Of a stretch of 20,232 bases of DNA, positions 1-7,851 are shown piece after piece; within the stretch, counting starts at the first letter, position 1, and every line of letters begins with the position of its first letter. Under the pieces are notes generated by a model. It had not been told where the DNA came from and made no database searches. It saw only the letters and a list, made by a program, of their open reading frames with translations. The translations under genes and the position numbers were made by a program. This DNA comes from a virus, in IMG/VR virus record IMGVR_UViG_3300003690_000533, positions 1 through 20,232 of that record. One strand, 5' to 3'.

Positions 1-2
1 GG

Positions 3-662
3 CTAGGGTATACCAACGAACTCCTCGACGTGACAACGCTCGACGTATCGGCACGGAAGCGGATCATCGGGATAGTGGACGGGGAGATCAGCGTCGACGC
101 CTTCTTCGATAATGCGTCGGCCCGCCAGCATGCCGTCTGGGCGTCTAATTCCGGCAAGCTTCCGACGGCTGATCAGGAGGTGCTTGTCCCGATGGGTTCT
201 GCCGTTGGCGACCCCTCGGTCTCCCTGGTATCGAAGGAGGGGACCTATACCGTGACGCGGTCTCCCGGCTCCGCGATTACGGCCAGCGCGACCTTTTCGG
301 CCAACGGCTCCGGGCCAGAGTTTGGGATCATGCTGACCAGTCACACAGACTCGATCACGGCGTCCACGTCGGGGTCGTCGGTCGATAACTCCGCGAGTAG
401 TAGTGATGGCGGGTCGTGGATTTACCAGGTCACCGCGCTGAGTGCCGTCGGCGGTAACGCCCGCTGGCATTTGAACGTCCAGCACTCCTCCGATAACTCG
501 ACCTGGACGGACGCATCGTCGGCGACCGTTACCGCGTCCGACGGGATCGGAGCCGCAAGGGCTACGTTCACGGGAACCCTGAACCGGTACGTCCGGCAGC
601 GAGTTGTGCTGGACGCATCATCGGGATCGTTAACATACGCGATAGCATTCACCAGGGCATAG
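3..662 (+). CDS. Major tail (tube) protein, long form; 5'-truncated
   Basis: This is probably the subunit of the tail tube, a virion protein that stacks around the tape measure. The frame is open from the first complete codon and no convincing start lies inside the window. The GTG at 30 falls within the conserved region, so the true start is likely about 100 bases upstream. The N-terminal part (TLDVSARKRI, then a DGEISVDAFFDNAS-type stretch) aligns with residues about 42-70 of the next gene, which shows paralogy. The C-terminal 130 residues are serine-, threonine- and glycine-rich and beta-like, with a WHLNVQHSSDNSTW stretch and an ending AIAFTRA. I recall that pattern from tail or structural proteins of many siphoviruses. 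It ends ten bases before the next ATG. The family call rests on the paralogue, this pattern and gene order. Confidence 0.75.
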   Translation, partial: LGYTNELLDVTTLDVSARKRIIGIVDGEISVDAFFDNASARQHAVWASNSGKLPTADQEVLVPMGSAVGDPSVSLVSKEGTYTVTRSPGSAITASATFSANGSGPEFGIMLTSHTDSITASTSGSSVDNSASSSDGGSWIYQVTALSAVGGNARWHLNVQHSSDNSTWTDASSATVTASDGIGAARATFTGTLNRYVRQRVVLDASSGSLTYAIAFTRA

Positions 663-671
663 GAGGCCAAA

Positions 672-1088
672 ATGGCGAAACAAACAGGTCTGGGCGACAT
701 GCTTCAAATAGACGACAGCGGCGGGACGGCCAGAGACATCAGTTCAGACGTCGGCGATTACGGAATCAATATCGCGCAGGAGTTGGTCGAGACCACCGGC
801 CTCGACAAGTCGGCGAAGGAGCGGATCACGGGGATGAGCGACGGAGACGTATCGCTCAACGGGTTCTTCAACGCCGCGTCGAACAAGAGCCACGACGTAT
901 TCAAAACGAGGACAGGCACCCGGACGTTCGATCTGCGGATCGGCGGGAACTCGTCGAGTAATCCGAAGCTGGCGATGGAGATGCAGGTCGCTTCTTACGC
1001 TATCACGCGGGGTTCTGACGGGGCATTGACGTGGTCGGTAACGCTGAACCTGGCAGACGGTACGGTTCCGGCATGGTCGACAGTCTAA
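672..1088 (+). CDS. Tail tube protein, short paralogue
   Basis: This 138-residue protein is likely a second tail tube subunit. It starts at an ATG with AGGAGG just upstream (around 661-666). Residues 30-70 read NIAQELVETTGLDKSAKERI and then a GMSDGDVSLNGFFNAAS-like stretch. This is the recurring core of small siphovirus tail tube proteins and matches the upstream gene position by position (SA.ERI.G..DG..S...FF..AS...H). The C-terminus alternates polar and hydrophobic residues as expected for beta strands (MEMQVASYAITRGSDGALTW). The stop overlaps the next ATG (TAATG), suggesting coupling to the chaperone. Two adjacent paralogues imply either two tube components or a duplicated gene taking on a terminator or decoration role. 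The family is likely; the division of labour is unknown. Confidence 0.8.
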   Translation: MAKQTGLGDMLQIDDSGGTARDISSDVGDYGINIAQELVETTGLDKSAKERITGMSDGDVSLNGFFNAASNKSHDVFKTRTGTRTFDLRIGGNSSSNPKLAMEMQVASYAITRGSDGALTWSVTLNLADGTVPAWSTV

Positions 1089-1453
1089 TGGTGGTTAGTA
1101 CCAACGGCGTCAAGCCATACGTCATCCAGCGGCGGCGGGCAATCCTGGTTTTTAATGAGCCGGAATATGCCGGTATCCATATCGAGGCCCGGCTAGACGT
1201 CGACCTCCGGACTTTCCTCGATCTTCAGACTCTAGCCGGGGCGACGGACTCCAATCCGGACGATCTGCGCGCAGCGTTCTCGATGTTCGGCGACGATATT
1301 CTGTCCTCGTGGAATCTACAGGACGAGGACGGGACCGTGCTGCCGGCAGACGCAGCGGGTTTCCTGTCGCTACCTCCGGCCCTGGCGACGAAGGTGCTGG
1401 GCGCGTGGACGGAAGCGGCGACCACGGCGGGGGAAGCCTTAGCCTCGGAATAG
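1088..1453 (+). CDS. Tail assembly chaperone (gpG-like)
   Basis: This 121-residue acidic protein lies exactly where tail assembly chaperones sit, between tail tube and tape measure. It would bind the tape measure during tail assembly and not remain in the virion. The ATG at 1088 is chosen because it overlaps the upstream stop (TAATG); an in-frame ATG at 1073 is possible. The sequence starts with beta-like VKPYVIQRRRAILVFNEPEY, followed by helical LRTFLDLQTLAGA and a C-terminal helix ending GEALASE. It terminates at an amber codon (1451-1453). The same frame then stays open and encodes a T-like segment down to 1633. In lambda-type phages the G and G-T proteins are joined by a programmed -1 frameshift; here the second part is in the same frame, which is unusual. 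The assignment rests mostly on gene order. Confidence 0.7.
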   Translation: MVVSTNGVKPYVIQRRRAILVFNEPEYAGIHIEARLDVDLRTFLDLQTLAGATDSNPDDLRAAFSMFGDDILSSWNLQDEDGTVLPADAAGFLSLPPALATKVLGAWTEAATTAGEALASE

Positions 1454-1498
1454 CCCGGTGGCTGGCGGTCCGAGGCGGCACGTATCAGGAATCTAGAG

Positions 1499-1633
1499 AT
1501 GGCCGAGATCGTCGACGGCATCTGTCAGCGGTATAGCTGCCTGCCGTCCCAGCTAATGGCCGAGGACGTGGGAATACTGCGGATGCTGGCAATCGTGAGC
1601 GAGGGCAAGGTAGAGGACAAAGCGAGTGGCTAA
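1499..1633 (+). CDS. Small chaperone second part (T-like), 44 residues
   Basis: This short ORF begins MAEIVDGICQRYSCLPSQL and ends KVEDKASG. It has high G/C at third codon positions, as real genes here do, and overlaps the tape measure start by 8 bases. The RYxxLPSQLMAEDVGILRML pattern resembles the short proteins commonly found just before tape measure genes. The ATG at 1499 has an AGGA about eight bases upstream (1487-1490), so independent initiation is possible. Upstream codons in this frame also look coding (WRSEAARIRNLE) back to the amber codon at 1451-1453, with no start codon between. It may therefore be made as an extension of the gpG-like protein by amber readthrough. That it is coding is likely; the expression route is unresolved. 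Confidence 0.6.
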   Translation: MAEIVDGICQRYSCLPSQLMAEDVGILRMLAIVSEGKVEDKASG

Positions 1634-3407
1634 TACCGTCACCATAACGGTCGACGCCGACACAAAATCGGCCGAGAAGAGCGTCAAGGGCATGGGCGGG
1701 AAGTTCAAGACCGCCATGAAGGGCGTTGCTATGGCCGCTGGTGGTTTAACGCTGGCCGCTGGCGCGGCGGCGAAACTCGGCCAGGAATATCAGGAGGCGA
1801 CGAACACAATTGCTGCTGGTACTGGCGCATCTGGGGAGCAGCTTGAAGGGCTGACCCAGAGCTTCAAAGACGTCTGGGGAACGGTTCCGCAGGACGCAGC
1901 GGCAGTATCGGCGGCAATCGCCGACATCAATACCGAGATGGGGCTGGAGGGCGCAGCCCTGGAGGATGTCACCAGGGCATTCCTCGATGTCTCGCGGGCG
2001 ATGGGCGAGGAAGCGGGGCCGATGATTAAATCGGTCGCCGACGCCATGATTGCCTTCGGCGTTCCGGCATCAGAGACCCGCGCTCAGTTGGACAAGCTGA
2101 CCACGGTTTCCCAGGCGGTGGGTGTACCGATGAGTGCCCTCGCGGCCACCGTCGTCAAATTTGGCCCGCAGTTGGCAACGATGGGTTTAAGCCTGGACGA
2201 GTCCACTGCGTTGATTGCGAACATGGAGGCGGCGGGCCTCTCTGCCTCTAAAATGATGCCGGGGCTGAACACGGCAATCGGGAAGCTGGCGAAGGAGGGT
2301 GTTACCGACATCAAGGGTGGACTGATGGAGATGATCGCCAGCATCGAGAATGCCGAGACAGAAACCGAGGCACTGGCGATTGCGACTTCTAATTTCGGTG
2401 CTGGTGCCGGTATCCGGTTTAAGGACGCCATCGATAAAGGCGTGTTCTCCCTGGAGGATATGCTGGAGGCGATGGCGAACTCCGAGGGCAAGGTCGCAGA
2501 CCTCGGAGCGGCCACTCTGACCATGTCGGACAAGATGGACATCATGAAGAACAAGGTCAAGGGCGCACTCTCGCCCATCGGGAAATTCGCCACGGCCCTC
2601 GGCCCGATGGTGATTATGGCCCCGGCGATTGCCACCGGCATCTCCGCGATGGCAGCATCCCAGACTATAGCGACGGCGGCGACCTGGCTCCAGACTACGG
2701 CGATGGCGGCGTTGAACCTCGCAATGGGCCCTGTGGGATTGATCATAATCGGAATTGTTTTGGCAATCGCTGGAATTGTCCTCGCGATTAAGAACTGGGA
2801 CAAGGTGACCGCGGCCTTCTCCAAGGTCTGGGATACGGTCTGGGGTACGATCAAGCGGGTCTTTGAGCCGGTCGTCGATTTCATCAAGGGCGTGATCGAC
2901 GGGCCGTTCGGCTGGCTCCTCCCAGGAGGCGCGCTGATTAAGGCTTTGTTCTTCCTACGCGATAACTGGGACACGATCTGGAACGGGATGAAGGAGGTCG
3001 TCAAGACGATTGCCCGCCCCATTATCAGCGTGATCAACGTGGTGATAGGTGCGATTAACGGCCTGCTCCAGGCCCTGAACGACATCAACATTGACATCCC
3101 CTCTGTGGGGATTGGCCCCTTCAAAACCCCTGCTTTCTCTTTCGACCCGTTCAATTTCCCGATGATCCCGGACATTCCCATGCTGGCCCAGGGCGGCATC
3201 GTCCGGTCGCCTACCCTCGCCATGATCGGAGAGCGGGGGCCGGAGGCGGTCGTCCCGCTGGGTCGCGCCGGAGGAATGGGCGGTGGTATCACTATTAACA
3301 TCCTAGGCCCGACGTACGGGTTCGACGATTTTGAGCGGAAGGTCTCGACAGCGATCCGCGACGGCGTCCGCCGGGGCGGGTTCTCCGGCATCCTAGCCCC
3401 AGCATAG
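1626..3407 (+). CDS. Tape measure protein
   Basis: This 593-residue protein sets tail length and is threaded through the tail tube. It starts at a GTG overlapping the previous stop by 8 bases, with an AGAGGA-type site upstream. The N-terminus (VDADTKSAEKSVKGMGGKFK followed by an alanine- and glycine-rich helix) and the EYQEATNTIAAGTGASGEQL stretch near residues 54-73 are typical of TP901-type tape measure cores. A very hydrophobic segment lies around 364-388 (MGPVGLIIIGIVLAIAGIVL). The C-terminal motif around 519-546 (LAQGGIVRSPTLAMIGERGP, then EAVVPL) is found in many phage tape measures. At roughly 0.15 nm per residue the tail would be about 90 nm, which is an inference. It is the largest gene in the window, and both flanking blocks fit siphovirus order. 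Confidence 0.93.
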   Translation: MANTVTITVDADTKSAEKSVKGMGGKFKTAMKGVAMAAGGLTLAAGAAAKLGQEYQEATNTIAAGTGASGEQLEGLTQSFKDVWGTVPQDAAAVSAAIADINTEMGLEGAALEDVTRAFLDVSRAMGEEAGPMIKSVADAMIAFGVPASETRAQLDKLTTVSQAVGVPMSALAATVVKFGPQLATMGLSLDESTALIANMEAAGLSASKMMPGLNTAIGKLAKEGVTDIKGGLMEMIASIENAETETEALAIATSNFGAGAGIRFKDAIDKGVFSLEDMLEAMANSEGKVADLGAATLTMSDKMDIMKNKVKGALSPIGKFATALGPMVIMAPAIATGISAMAASQTIATAATWLQTTAMAALNLAMGPVGLIIIGIVLAIAGIVLAIKNWDKVTAAFSKVWDTVWGTIKRVFEPVVDFIKGVIDGPFGWLLPGGALIKALFFLRDNWDTIWNGMKEVVKTIARPIISVINVVIGAINGLLQALNDINIDIPSVGIGPFKTPAFSFDPFNFPMIPDIPMLAQGGIVRSPTLAMIGERGPEAVVPLGRAGGMGGGITINILGPTYGFDDFERKVSTAIRDGVRRGGFSGILAPA

Positions 3408-3419
3408 AGGTGGCGCGAT

Positions 3420-4046
3420 ATGGCGAACGAACTGAAGCACGGCTCCGTCGGCACCGAACTGACGCAGGCCGAATGGGAGGCCGTGGGGACGCACGTTGTG
3501 GCGAATCAGGCCGTCGGCGATATTGTCTACGCCTCGACCACCGCGCAGTTGAGGAGACTGGGAGTCGGCTCGACTAACGACGTACTCCGAGTTACCGGTG
3601 GGATACCCGACTGGCAGGCGACCTCGTTCATCACATCTCTCGGCACCATTGCGACCGGGGTCTGGCAGGGGACGGACGTCGGCGTGGCATATGGCGGAAC
3701 AGGGGTCTCGACCCTGACCGCTAACGGAGTCCTGATCGGTAACGGAGCCTCTGCTATAGCCTCAGTTGATATGAGCACGAAAGGGCACGTTCTAATCGGT
3801 GACGGTTCCGGGAATCCTCGGATGCTCGGCGTCGGCACCAACGCCCATGTTCTAACCGCCGACTCGGGCGAAACGACAGGCGTGAAATGGGCCGGCCCGG
3901 TGGGGCGTAACGAATTCCTGGGGGACGTCCTGGGCATCATGGGCGAGCCGGAATTTCTCTGGACACCTCAGTCGGGCGATACTACCGCCGCCACCGAGTC
4001 CTCCCGGAACGCCGACACAATCACATGGGATGCGGGGGACGCCTAA
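3420..4046 (+). CDS. Tail fibre or tip protein, N-terminal part (frame-interrupted)
   Basis: This encodes a 208-residue repetitive beta-rich protein. It starts at an ATG a few bases after GAGGTGG. It carries phage-fibre signatures: GDIVYASTTAQLRRLGVGST, DVLRVTGGIPDW, GVAYGGTGVSTLTANGVLIG and HVLTADSGETTGVKW. These are common in tail fibre shafts, which attach virions to cells. The frame stops at TAA 4044-4046, but the -1 frame continues without a break into a LamG-like domain (next entry). The intact paralogue at 4963-5802 has an equivalent N-terminal lead-in and LamG domain in one ORF. I infer one original protein of about 414 residues, broken or recoded at the G5 run 4034-4038. The last few residues in this frame may therefore not be native. 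Confidence 0.7.
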   Translation: MANELKHGSVGTELTQAEWEAVGTHVVANQAVGDIVYASTTAQLRRLGVGSTNDVLRVTGGIPDWQATSFITSLGTIATGVWQGTDVGVAYGGTGVSTLTANGVLIGNGASAIASVDMSTKGHVLIGDGSGNPRMLGVGTNAHVLTADSGETTGVKWAGPVGRNEFLGDVLGIMGEPEFLWTPQSGDTTAATESSRNADTITWDAGDA

Positions 4047-4663
4047 GCACTCTGGGGTCTGGCCTATCTCAGGTCTTCGACGCCTCGAACGATGAGGGCG
4101 ACTCCCCGAATAGCGGCGATCACCACTTCGGAAATGGTGCCGTCGATGAGCCGTTCAGCGTCTTTGCGCTGCTAGACGCTGATGACGCTACTCCTGCGGC
4201 TGACGCTACGATTATTTCAAAGTGGAACGAGGATACCGACGGGGAACTGCGCGAGTGGCGGTTTCTACTTACGACCTCCAACGGATACCCACGGCTGGAA
4301 CTATACGACGAGTCTGCGAATGCCTTCATCGGTCGGGAAGATCAGTCGGCCCTCACGGCTGACACTTTCACATTCCTATGCGCGACATACGATGGCTCTG
4401 GGGCCAACACGGGCATCAAAATATATGTGAATGGCACCCAGCGCGATGATGCCGACTCCAGTTCAGGAACCTATGTGGCGATGGAGGGTACGGGGCCGAT
4501 CCTGTCCATCGCGCACAACCTGTCCGCCTCGGGAACGCCGGTGGCGGAGGGGTTCTGGGATGGGGACATGGCGTTGATCGGCCTCTGCCGGAAACAGCTT
4601 TCGACCGAAGATATTTGGGCACTTAAAGGGTTGGTCAATGGGTTTTTCAATCTCTCGTTATAG
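4025..4663 (+). CDS. LamG/concanavalin-like domain, C-terminal part of the interrupted fibre
   Basis: This frame carries a jelly-roll carbohydrate-binding-like domain that aligns along its length with the protein at 4963-5802. Matching stretches include DEGDSP with DEEADSP, ISKWNEDTDGELREWRF with LAKYDTAGDTREWQF, LELYDESANA with ILLYDESESG, TFTFLCATYDGSGANTGIKI with WHFVAATYDGSADATGLNL, and AMEGTGPILSIAHN with SMENLGGTMKLAHT. The ATG at 4025 has no ribosome site and sits inside the upstream gene. Translation therefore most likely enters by a -1 slip near 4034-4038, or one base is missing from the G run. Such domains in tail tips usually bind glycans. Domain family confidence is fairly high; whether it is expressed is uncertain. 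Confidence 0.65.
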   Translation: MGCGGRLSTLGSGLSQVFDASNDEGDSPNSGDHHFGNGAVDEPFSVFALLDADDATPAADATIISKWNEDTDGELREWRFLLTTSNGYPRLELYDESANAFIGREDQSALTADTFTFLCATYDGSGANTGIKIYVNGTQRDDADSSSGTYVAMEGTGPILSIAHNLSASGTPVAEGFWDGDMALIGLCRKQLSTEDIWALKGLVNGFFNLSL

Positions 4664-4672
4664 GAGCAGGAC

Positions 4673-4963
4673 ATGCCAACATATTCGATAGATTATCCTA
4701 CCTCCGTGGTCAACGCCATGCTGGCCGACCTGGGGGAGGATGGCGACGGCCTCGTTGGAAAGGCTGTCGTCCTGGCTTGGCTACGGCAAAACCTCCGATC
4801 CAGTATGGTGCGGGCTGGACGTCGGACGCTCGGCAGCCCGACCGCCCTGGAGGCGGCCCGAGGGGTCGCCGAGGCCGCCCTGAGAGACGAGCAGGCTGCT
4901 CGTAAGGCCGCCGAGGACAGTGCTGATACGCAGGCTGCGGTGGATATAGGACGGATCGCATAA
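4673..4963 (+). CDS. Small tail-region protein of unknown function
   Basis: This 96-residue protein has a good ribosome site (AGGAGCAGG) ahead of its ATG. It ends in a TAATG overlap with the following LamG protein, so the two are probably coupled. The first half (MPTYSIDYPTSVVNAMLADL) is mixed. The second half, from about residue 55, is a charged alanine-rich helix (EAARGVAEAALRDEQAARKA and onward) likely to form a coiled coil. I recognise no family. It lies between two LamG-bearing fibre genes, so a trimerisation, shaft or fibre-assembly role is a reasonable guess, without direct evidence. Confidence 0.65.
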   Translation: MPTYSIDYPTSVVNAMLADLGEDGDGLVGKAVVLAWLRQNLRSSMVRAGRRTLGSPTALEAARGVAEAALRDEQAARKAAEDSADTQAAVDIGRIA

Positions 4964-5802
4964 TGTCTGCTCTCGATTCGCTCTGGCGTAAAAACTTTGC
5001 ACTACTGGAACCGTCCTGGGAGCAGGTGTTTGGCATCCTCGGGGATACTGGTACTGTTCTGCCCCTGGTAGGGCCAGGCGACGATGGGCAGCCTAACGCG
5101 ACCTCGTTCAAGACGAGACGCAGACATGCTAGCGGTCTAGAGGCCGTCTTCACCTGGTCAAAGATCCCCAGCACCTTTGACACAGGGCTTGACCTGACAG
5201 ACCCCGCTAAGTGGCAGGGCATCGTCCCCACGGTCACGTTTGACGGAACGGATGAGGAAGCCGACTCTCCTGATGCGGCGTACTGGACGCGGGCCCTAGC
5301 CGCGGCATCCTGGGCGGCCTGGGTCAACGTGAATAATACTGCCACCAATAAAACTATTCTGGCCAAGTATGATACCGCGGGGGACACCAGGGAGTGGCAG
5401 TTCCACGTAGATGATAACGAAGCTCTGGCCATCCTTCTCTACGACGAAAGTGAGTCAGGTAACCCCCTCATTCGTACATATGGTGGGAATACATCGGTAG
5501 TTCCTGGTGAATGGCACTTTGTCGCAGCTACCTATGACGGGTCGGCGGATGCGACCGGCCTCAATCTATACGTGGACGATGCTGTGATTTCCAGTACGGA
5601 TACGGACAATGCGGCCTTCGTGAGCATGGAAAACCTGGGCGGTACTATGAAACTGGCCCACACAAATGCCTCGCCGCACAGCTTCTTCGACGGTAGTATG
5701 GCAGGTGGTCCCTTCGGCCCCCTCTTCGTACAGGCCGAGCTAACAGCGGCCCAGGTCAAGCGACTATATAACCTGGGCCGAGCAGCCATGGGGCTGACGT
5801 AA
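4963..5802 (+). CDS. LamG/concanavalin-like tail fibre or receptor-binding protein
   Basis: This intact 279-residue protein is a paralogue of the interrupted gene just upstream. Residues 1-80 form a lead-in (LWRKNFALLEPSWEQVFGIL and onward). From about 85 to 270 it is a LamG-like jelly roll, with VTFDGTDEEADSP, ILAKYDTAGDTREWQFHV, GEWHFVAATYDGSADATGLN and a final helix-like QAELTAAQVKRLYNLGR. That ending is typical of LamG_3-type domains in phage and surface proteins. It starts at ATG 4963, overlapping the upstream stop. The expected role is binding host surface polysaccharide at the tail tip. Two LamG genes in a row suggest duplication and divergence of receptor-binding modules. Confidence 0.8.
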   Translation: MSALDSLWRKNFALLEPSWEQVFGILGDTGTVLPLVGPGDDGQPNATSFKTRRRHASGLEAVFTWSKIPSTFDTGLDLTDPAKWQGIVPTVTFDGTDEEADSPDAAYWTRALAAASWAAWVNVNNTATNKTILAKYDTAGDTREWQFHVDDNEALAILLYDESESGNPLIRTYGGNTSVVPGEWHFVAATYDGSADATGLNLYVDDAVISSTDTDNAAFVSMENLGGTMKLAHTNASPHSFFDGSMAGGPFGPLFVQAELTAAQVKRLYNLGRAAMGLT

Positions 5803-5846
5803 GGGTGGGACGAAACCGAGCTAGTAGTGGGGAAAGAGGCAGCCGA

Positions 5847-6041
5847 ATGACCCAGCAACAGAACCAGATAACAGACGCGGACCTCCAGGCACTCCTGTCC
5901 GCGAACCCGCTAGCGGCGGAGCAACTACGCCGGATCATGGCCGAGCGTCAGGTGGTGGAGTTGCAGGCCCAGCTTGCAGCATCTAACGGCTCTGCGGGCG
6001 ACGCGGGGGCTCTGGAGGTGGCTGAGGCGGTATATGGCTAG
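5847..6041 (+). CDS. Small protein of unknown function
   Basis: This is a 64-residue protein beginning MTQQQNQITDADLQALLSAN. The ATG at 5847 is preferred because GAGG lies seven bases upstream; an upstream in-frame codon at 5805 has no such support. It is rich in alanine, glutamine and leucine. A helical stretch AEQLRRIMAERQVVELQAQL around residues 22-42 could form a coiled coil. The stop overlaps the start of the hub-like gene by 8 bases, so it is probably translated with it. I do not recognise the family. Confidence 0.6.
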   Translation: MTQQQNQITDADLQALLSANPLAAEQLRRIMAERQVVELQAQLAASNGSAGDAGALEVAEAVYG

Positions 6042-7587
6042 CTATACCCTTCTCGTCGACTGGAATAACGACGGGGACTTCACCGACTCCAATGACGACA
6101 TTACCGGCGATGTGCTGTCCTTATCGTGGGAGCGGGGGCGGGATTATGCCTCCCAGTTGCAGGGTAGTAGTATCGCCGGGAAGCTCACCGCACAATTGCT
6201 CAACACCGGTGGCAAGTATTCCCCGTCTAATACTTCCTCGGCCCTGACGGGTGAAATCCTACCGGGTCGGTCGATCCAGCTCCAGGCCGGTTCCGGGTCG
6301 TTCCCGTATGTGTTCCCGGTCGCATTCAACGACGGGGTCAGGTGGCAGGGCAAGCTCGACCGGATCAAACCCTCTCCAGCGGCATCAGGTCGCAGGACGG
6401 CGACCCTCACGGCGTTCGGCACCTTGGGCTATCTGAACCAGTTCGAGACCCAGTTGGCTTCGGAGACCGACGTGCTGACCTCGGCCCCATCTGGCACGGA
6501 CAGCGCAATCGGTAGCATTTTGACCGATATAGGCTGGCCTGATGATACCGATAATCGGACTCTAGAGATAGGTCAGACCAGAATTGCGCGATTCTGGATA
6601 AGTGGGAAGAAGGGCATTGACGCAATGCGGCTAGTCGAAGAAGCCGAGGCCGGATTCCTGTTGGAATCCAAAGACGGAAAAGTTGTGTTTCAGAACCGTT
6701 ACCACCGGCTGATCGAGACAGCATCCACCACGTCCCAGGGCACGTTCAGTGATGCGGACGGGGCCGCGCACACGTTTGTTCAGGTTGCACAGGACGACCC
6801 GCTCGGGACGATCGTTAACCACGTCGAGGCGACGGCCCGAACTTTTGATACGGCCAGCCTCGCTACGCTTTGGGTGCATCCTGAGACCGGGTTGGACTCG
6901 CCCACCCTGGCACCCGGCGAGGCGAAGGTGTTCGTTGCCGAGTACCCCAATCCTGACGCCGGGAACAATGCGATGGAGGTTGCCGCCTGGACGACTCCAG
7001 CGGCAACCACGGACATCCTCGCGAACACGGCATCGGGTGGCTCATCAGGGGACAGCGGGGATAAGATCGCGGACATCATGGAGATCAGTTTAGCGAATGC
7101 CGACGATGGATCCTCAATATATTTAACCAAAATACAGGCGCGAGGCACGGCGGTCACGACGAAAAACCCGTGCATCGTGCGGGCTATCGACACCACTTCT
7201 CAGGGGATTTACGGTGAGCGAAAATACGTGGCGAAAACCAAGTTCATCCCGACGACGTCCGAGGCGCAGGACTGGTGTGAGTACCAGGTTTTGATATTCG
7301 CATCGCCGACCAACATTCTCACCCTGACCATCCCGGCATCGGCCACGGGCAATATCGGACAGGCTCTCAGCCGTGACCTGTCCGACCGAATCACCGTCGT
7401 GGCCTCCAATGACGCGAAGCTCGGCATTTCCGAGGATTTCTTCATCGAGTCCGAGAAACATCAGGTTTCGGAGGGCGGCCAGGAGCATACGACCGTCTGG
7501 GAGCTATCTCCCGCCTCCGGCGGCTATAGCCAGTTCTGGGTGCTGGGCGTTAGTGTCCTAGGCACCTCGACGGTTCCGGCGTTCTGA
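6034..7587 (+). CDS. Minor tail or tail-hub-like protein
   Basis: This 517-residue protein starts MASYTLLVDWNNDGDFTDSN. The calcium-loop-like WNNDGDFTDxNDDIT opening, then LSWERGRDYASQLQGSSIAG and KLTAQLLNTGGKYSPSNTSS, form a pattern I know from minor tail proteins of many siphoviruses. The next part (WQGKLDRIKPSPA, then RTATLTAFGTLGYLNQFETQ) resembles hub or baseplate domains that define a ring around the tail tip. The remainder is beta-rich. The ATG at 6034 overlaps the previous stop by 8 bases; a codon further upstream (5974) in the same frame is unsupported. It follows the tape measure and fibre genes, fitting a role in tip assembly or attachment. The exact part of the tip is inferred. 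Confidence 0.75.
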   Translation: MASYTLLVDWNNDGDFTDSNDDITGDVLSLSWERGRDYASQLQGSSIAGKLTAQLLNTGGKYSPSNTSSALTGEILPGRSIQLQAGSGSFPYVFPVAFNDGVRWQGKLDRIKPSPAASGRRTATLTAFGTLGYLNQFETQLASETDVLTSAPSGTDSAIGSILTDIGWPDDTDNRTLEIGQTRIARFWISGKKGIDAMRLVEEAEAGFLLESKDGKVVFQNRYHRLIETASTTSQGTFSDADGAAHTFVQVAQDDPLGTIVNHVEATARTFDTASLATLWVHPETGLDSPTLAPGEAKVFVAEYPNPDAGNNAMEVAAWTTPAATTDILANTASGGSSGDSGDKIADIMEISLANADDGSSIYLTKIQARGTAVTTKNPCIVRAIDTTSQGIYGERKYVAKTKFIPTTSEAQDWCEYQVLIFASPTNILTLTIPASATGNIGQALSRDLSDRITVVASNDAKLGISEDFFIESEKHQVSEGGQEHTTVWELSPASGGYSQFWVLGVSVLGTSTVPAF

Positions 7588-7851
7588 TGGCCTGGACAAC
7601 GCCGAAAAGCTGGACGAGTAGCCACTCTATCAGGCGTCTCCCTGTCGGCCCTGGTAGTGCTGGTACTCGCTGCCCCTGGCGGCAGTCCATCCAGCGCGGC
7701 CCCGTATCAGCTTCGGCGGGTTGGGAATAACCTTGAATACTACGGGGCCGCGCTCGTCGGCCTATATGCCGACGGAGCGGCAGGGGTCGCTACACTACGG
7801 ACGCTCGGCACCGGGTCGACTCAGGCGGCAGCGGGGAATCACTCTCACTGA
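7587..7851 (+). pseudogene. Collapsed, frameshifted paralogue of the fibre gene at 8000
   Basis: The ATG at 7587 overlaps the previous stop (TGATG) and begins MAWTTPKSWTS, matching MAWTAPRDWSG of the gene at 8000. That frame soon stops (7728-7730). The +1 frame then carries the rest: LSGVSLSALVV, RRVGNNLEYYGAALVGLYAD and ATLRTLGTGSTQAAAGNHSH. These align with MSGLTLTALAT, QRNGNDLLWYGSSLVNLTAA and ASLRTLGTTSIKAAAGDHTH downstream. About 37 residues of the paralogue are missing between the two parts. The match ends at the HSH/HTH point, where a TGA stops it. I read this as a shortened copy with a deletion that changed frame. A +1 recoding event making a roughly 87-residue minimal fibre cannot be excluded. 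Confidence 0.6.

Noticed and set aside
1309-1536. Minus-one frame ORF over the end of the tail chaperone, as a classical G-T frameshift product
   Set aside because: The product is arginine- and glycine-rich with no resemblance to T domains. The convincing T-like segment lies in the original frame instead.
2084-3454. Long minus-strand ORF (456 codons) opposite the tape measure
   Set aside because: It mirrors the codon bias of the plus-strand gene, has an unnatural serine, isoleucine and proline composition, no ribosome site and no recognisable motif. It is an antisense shadow.
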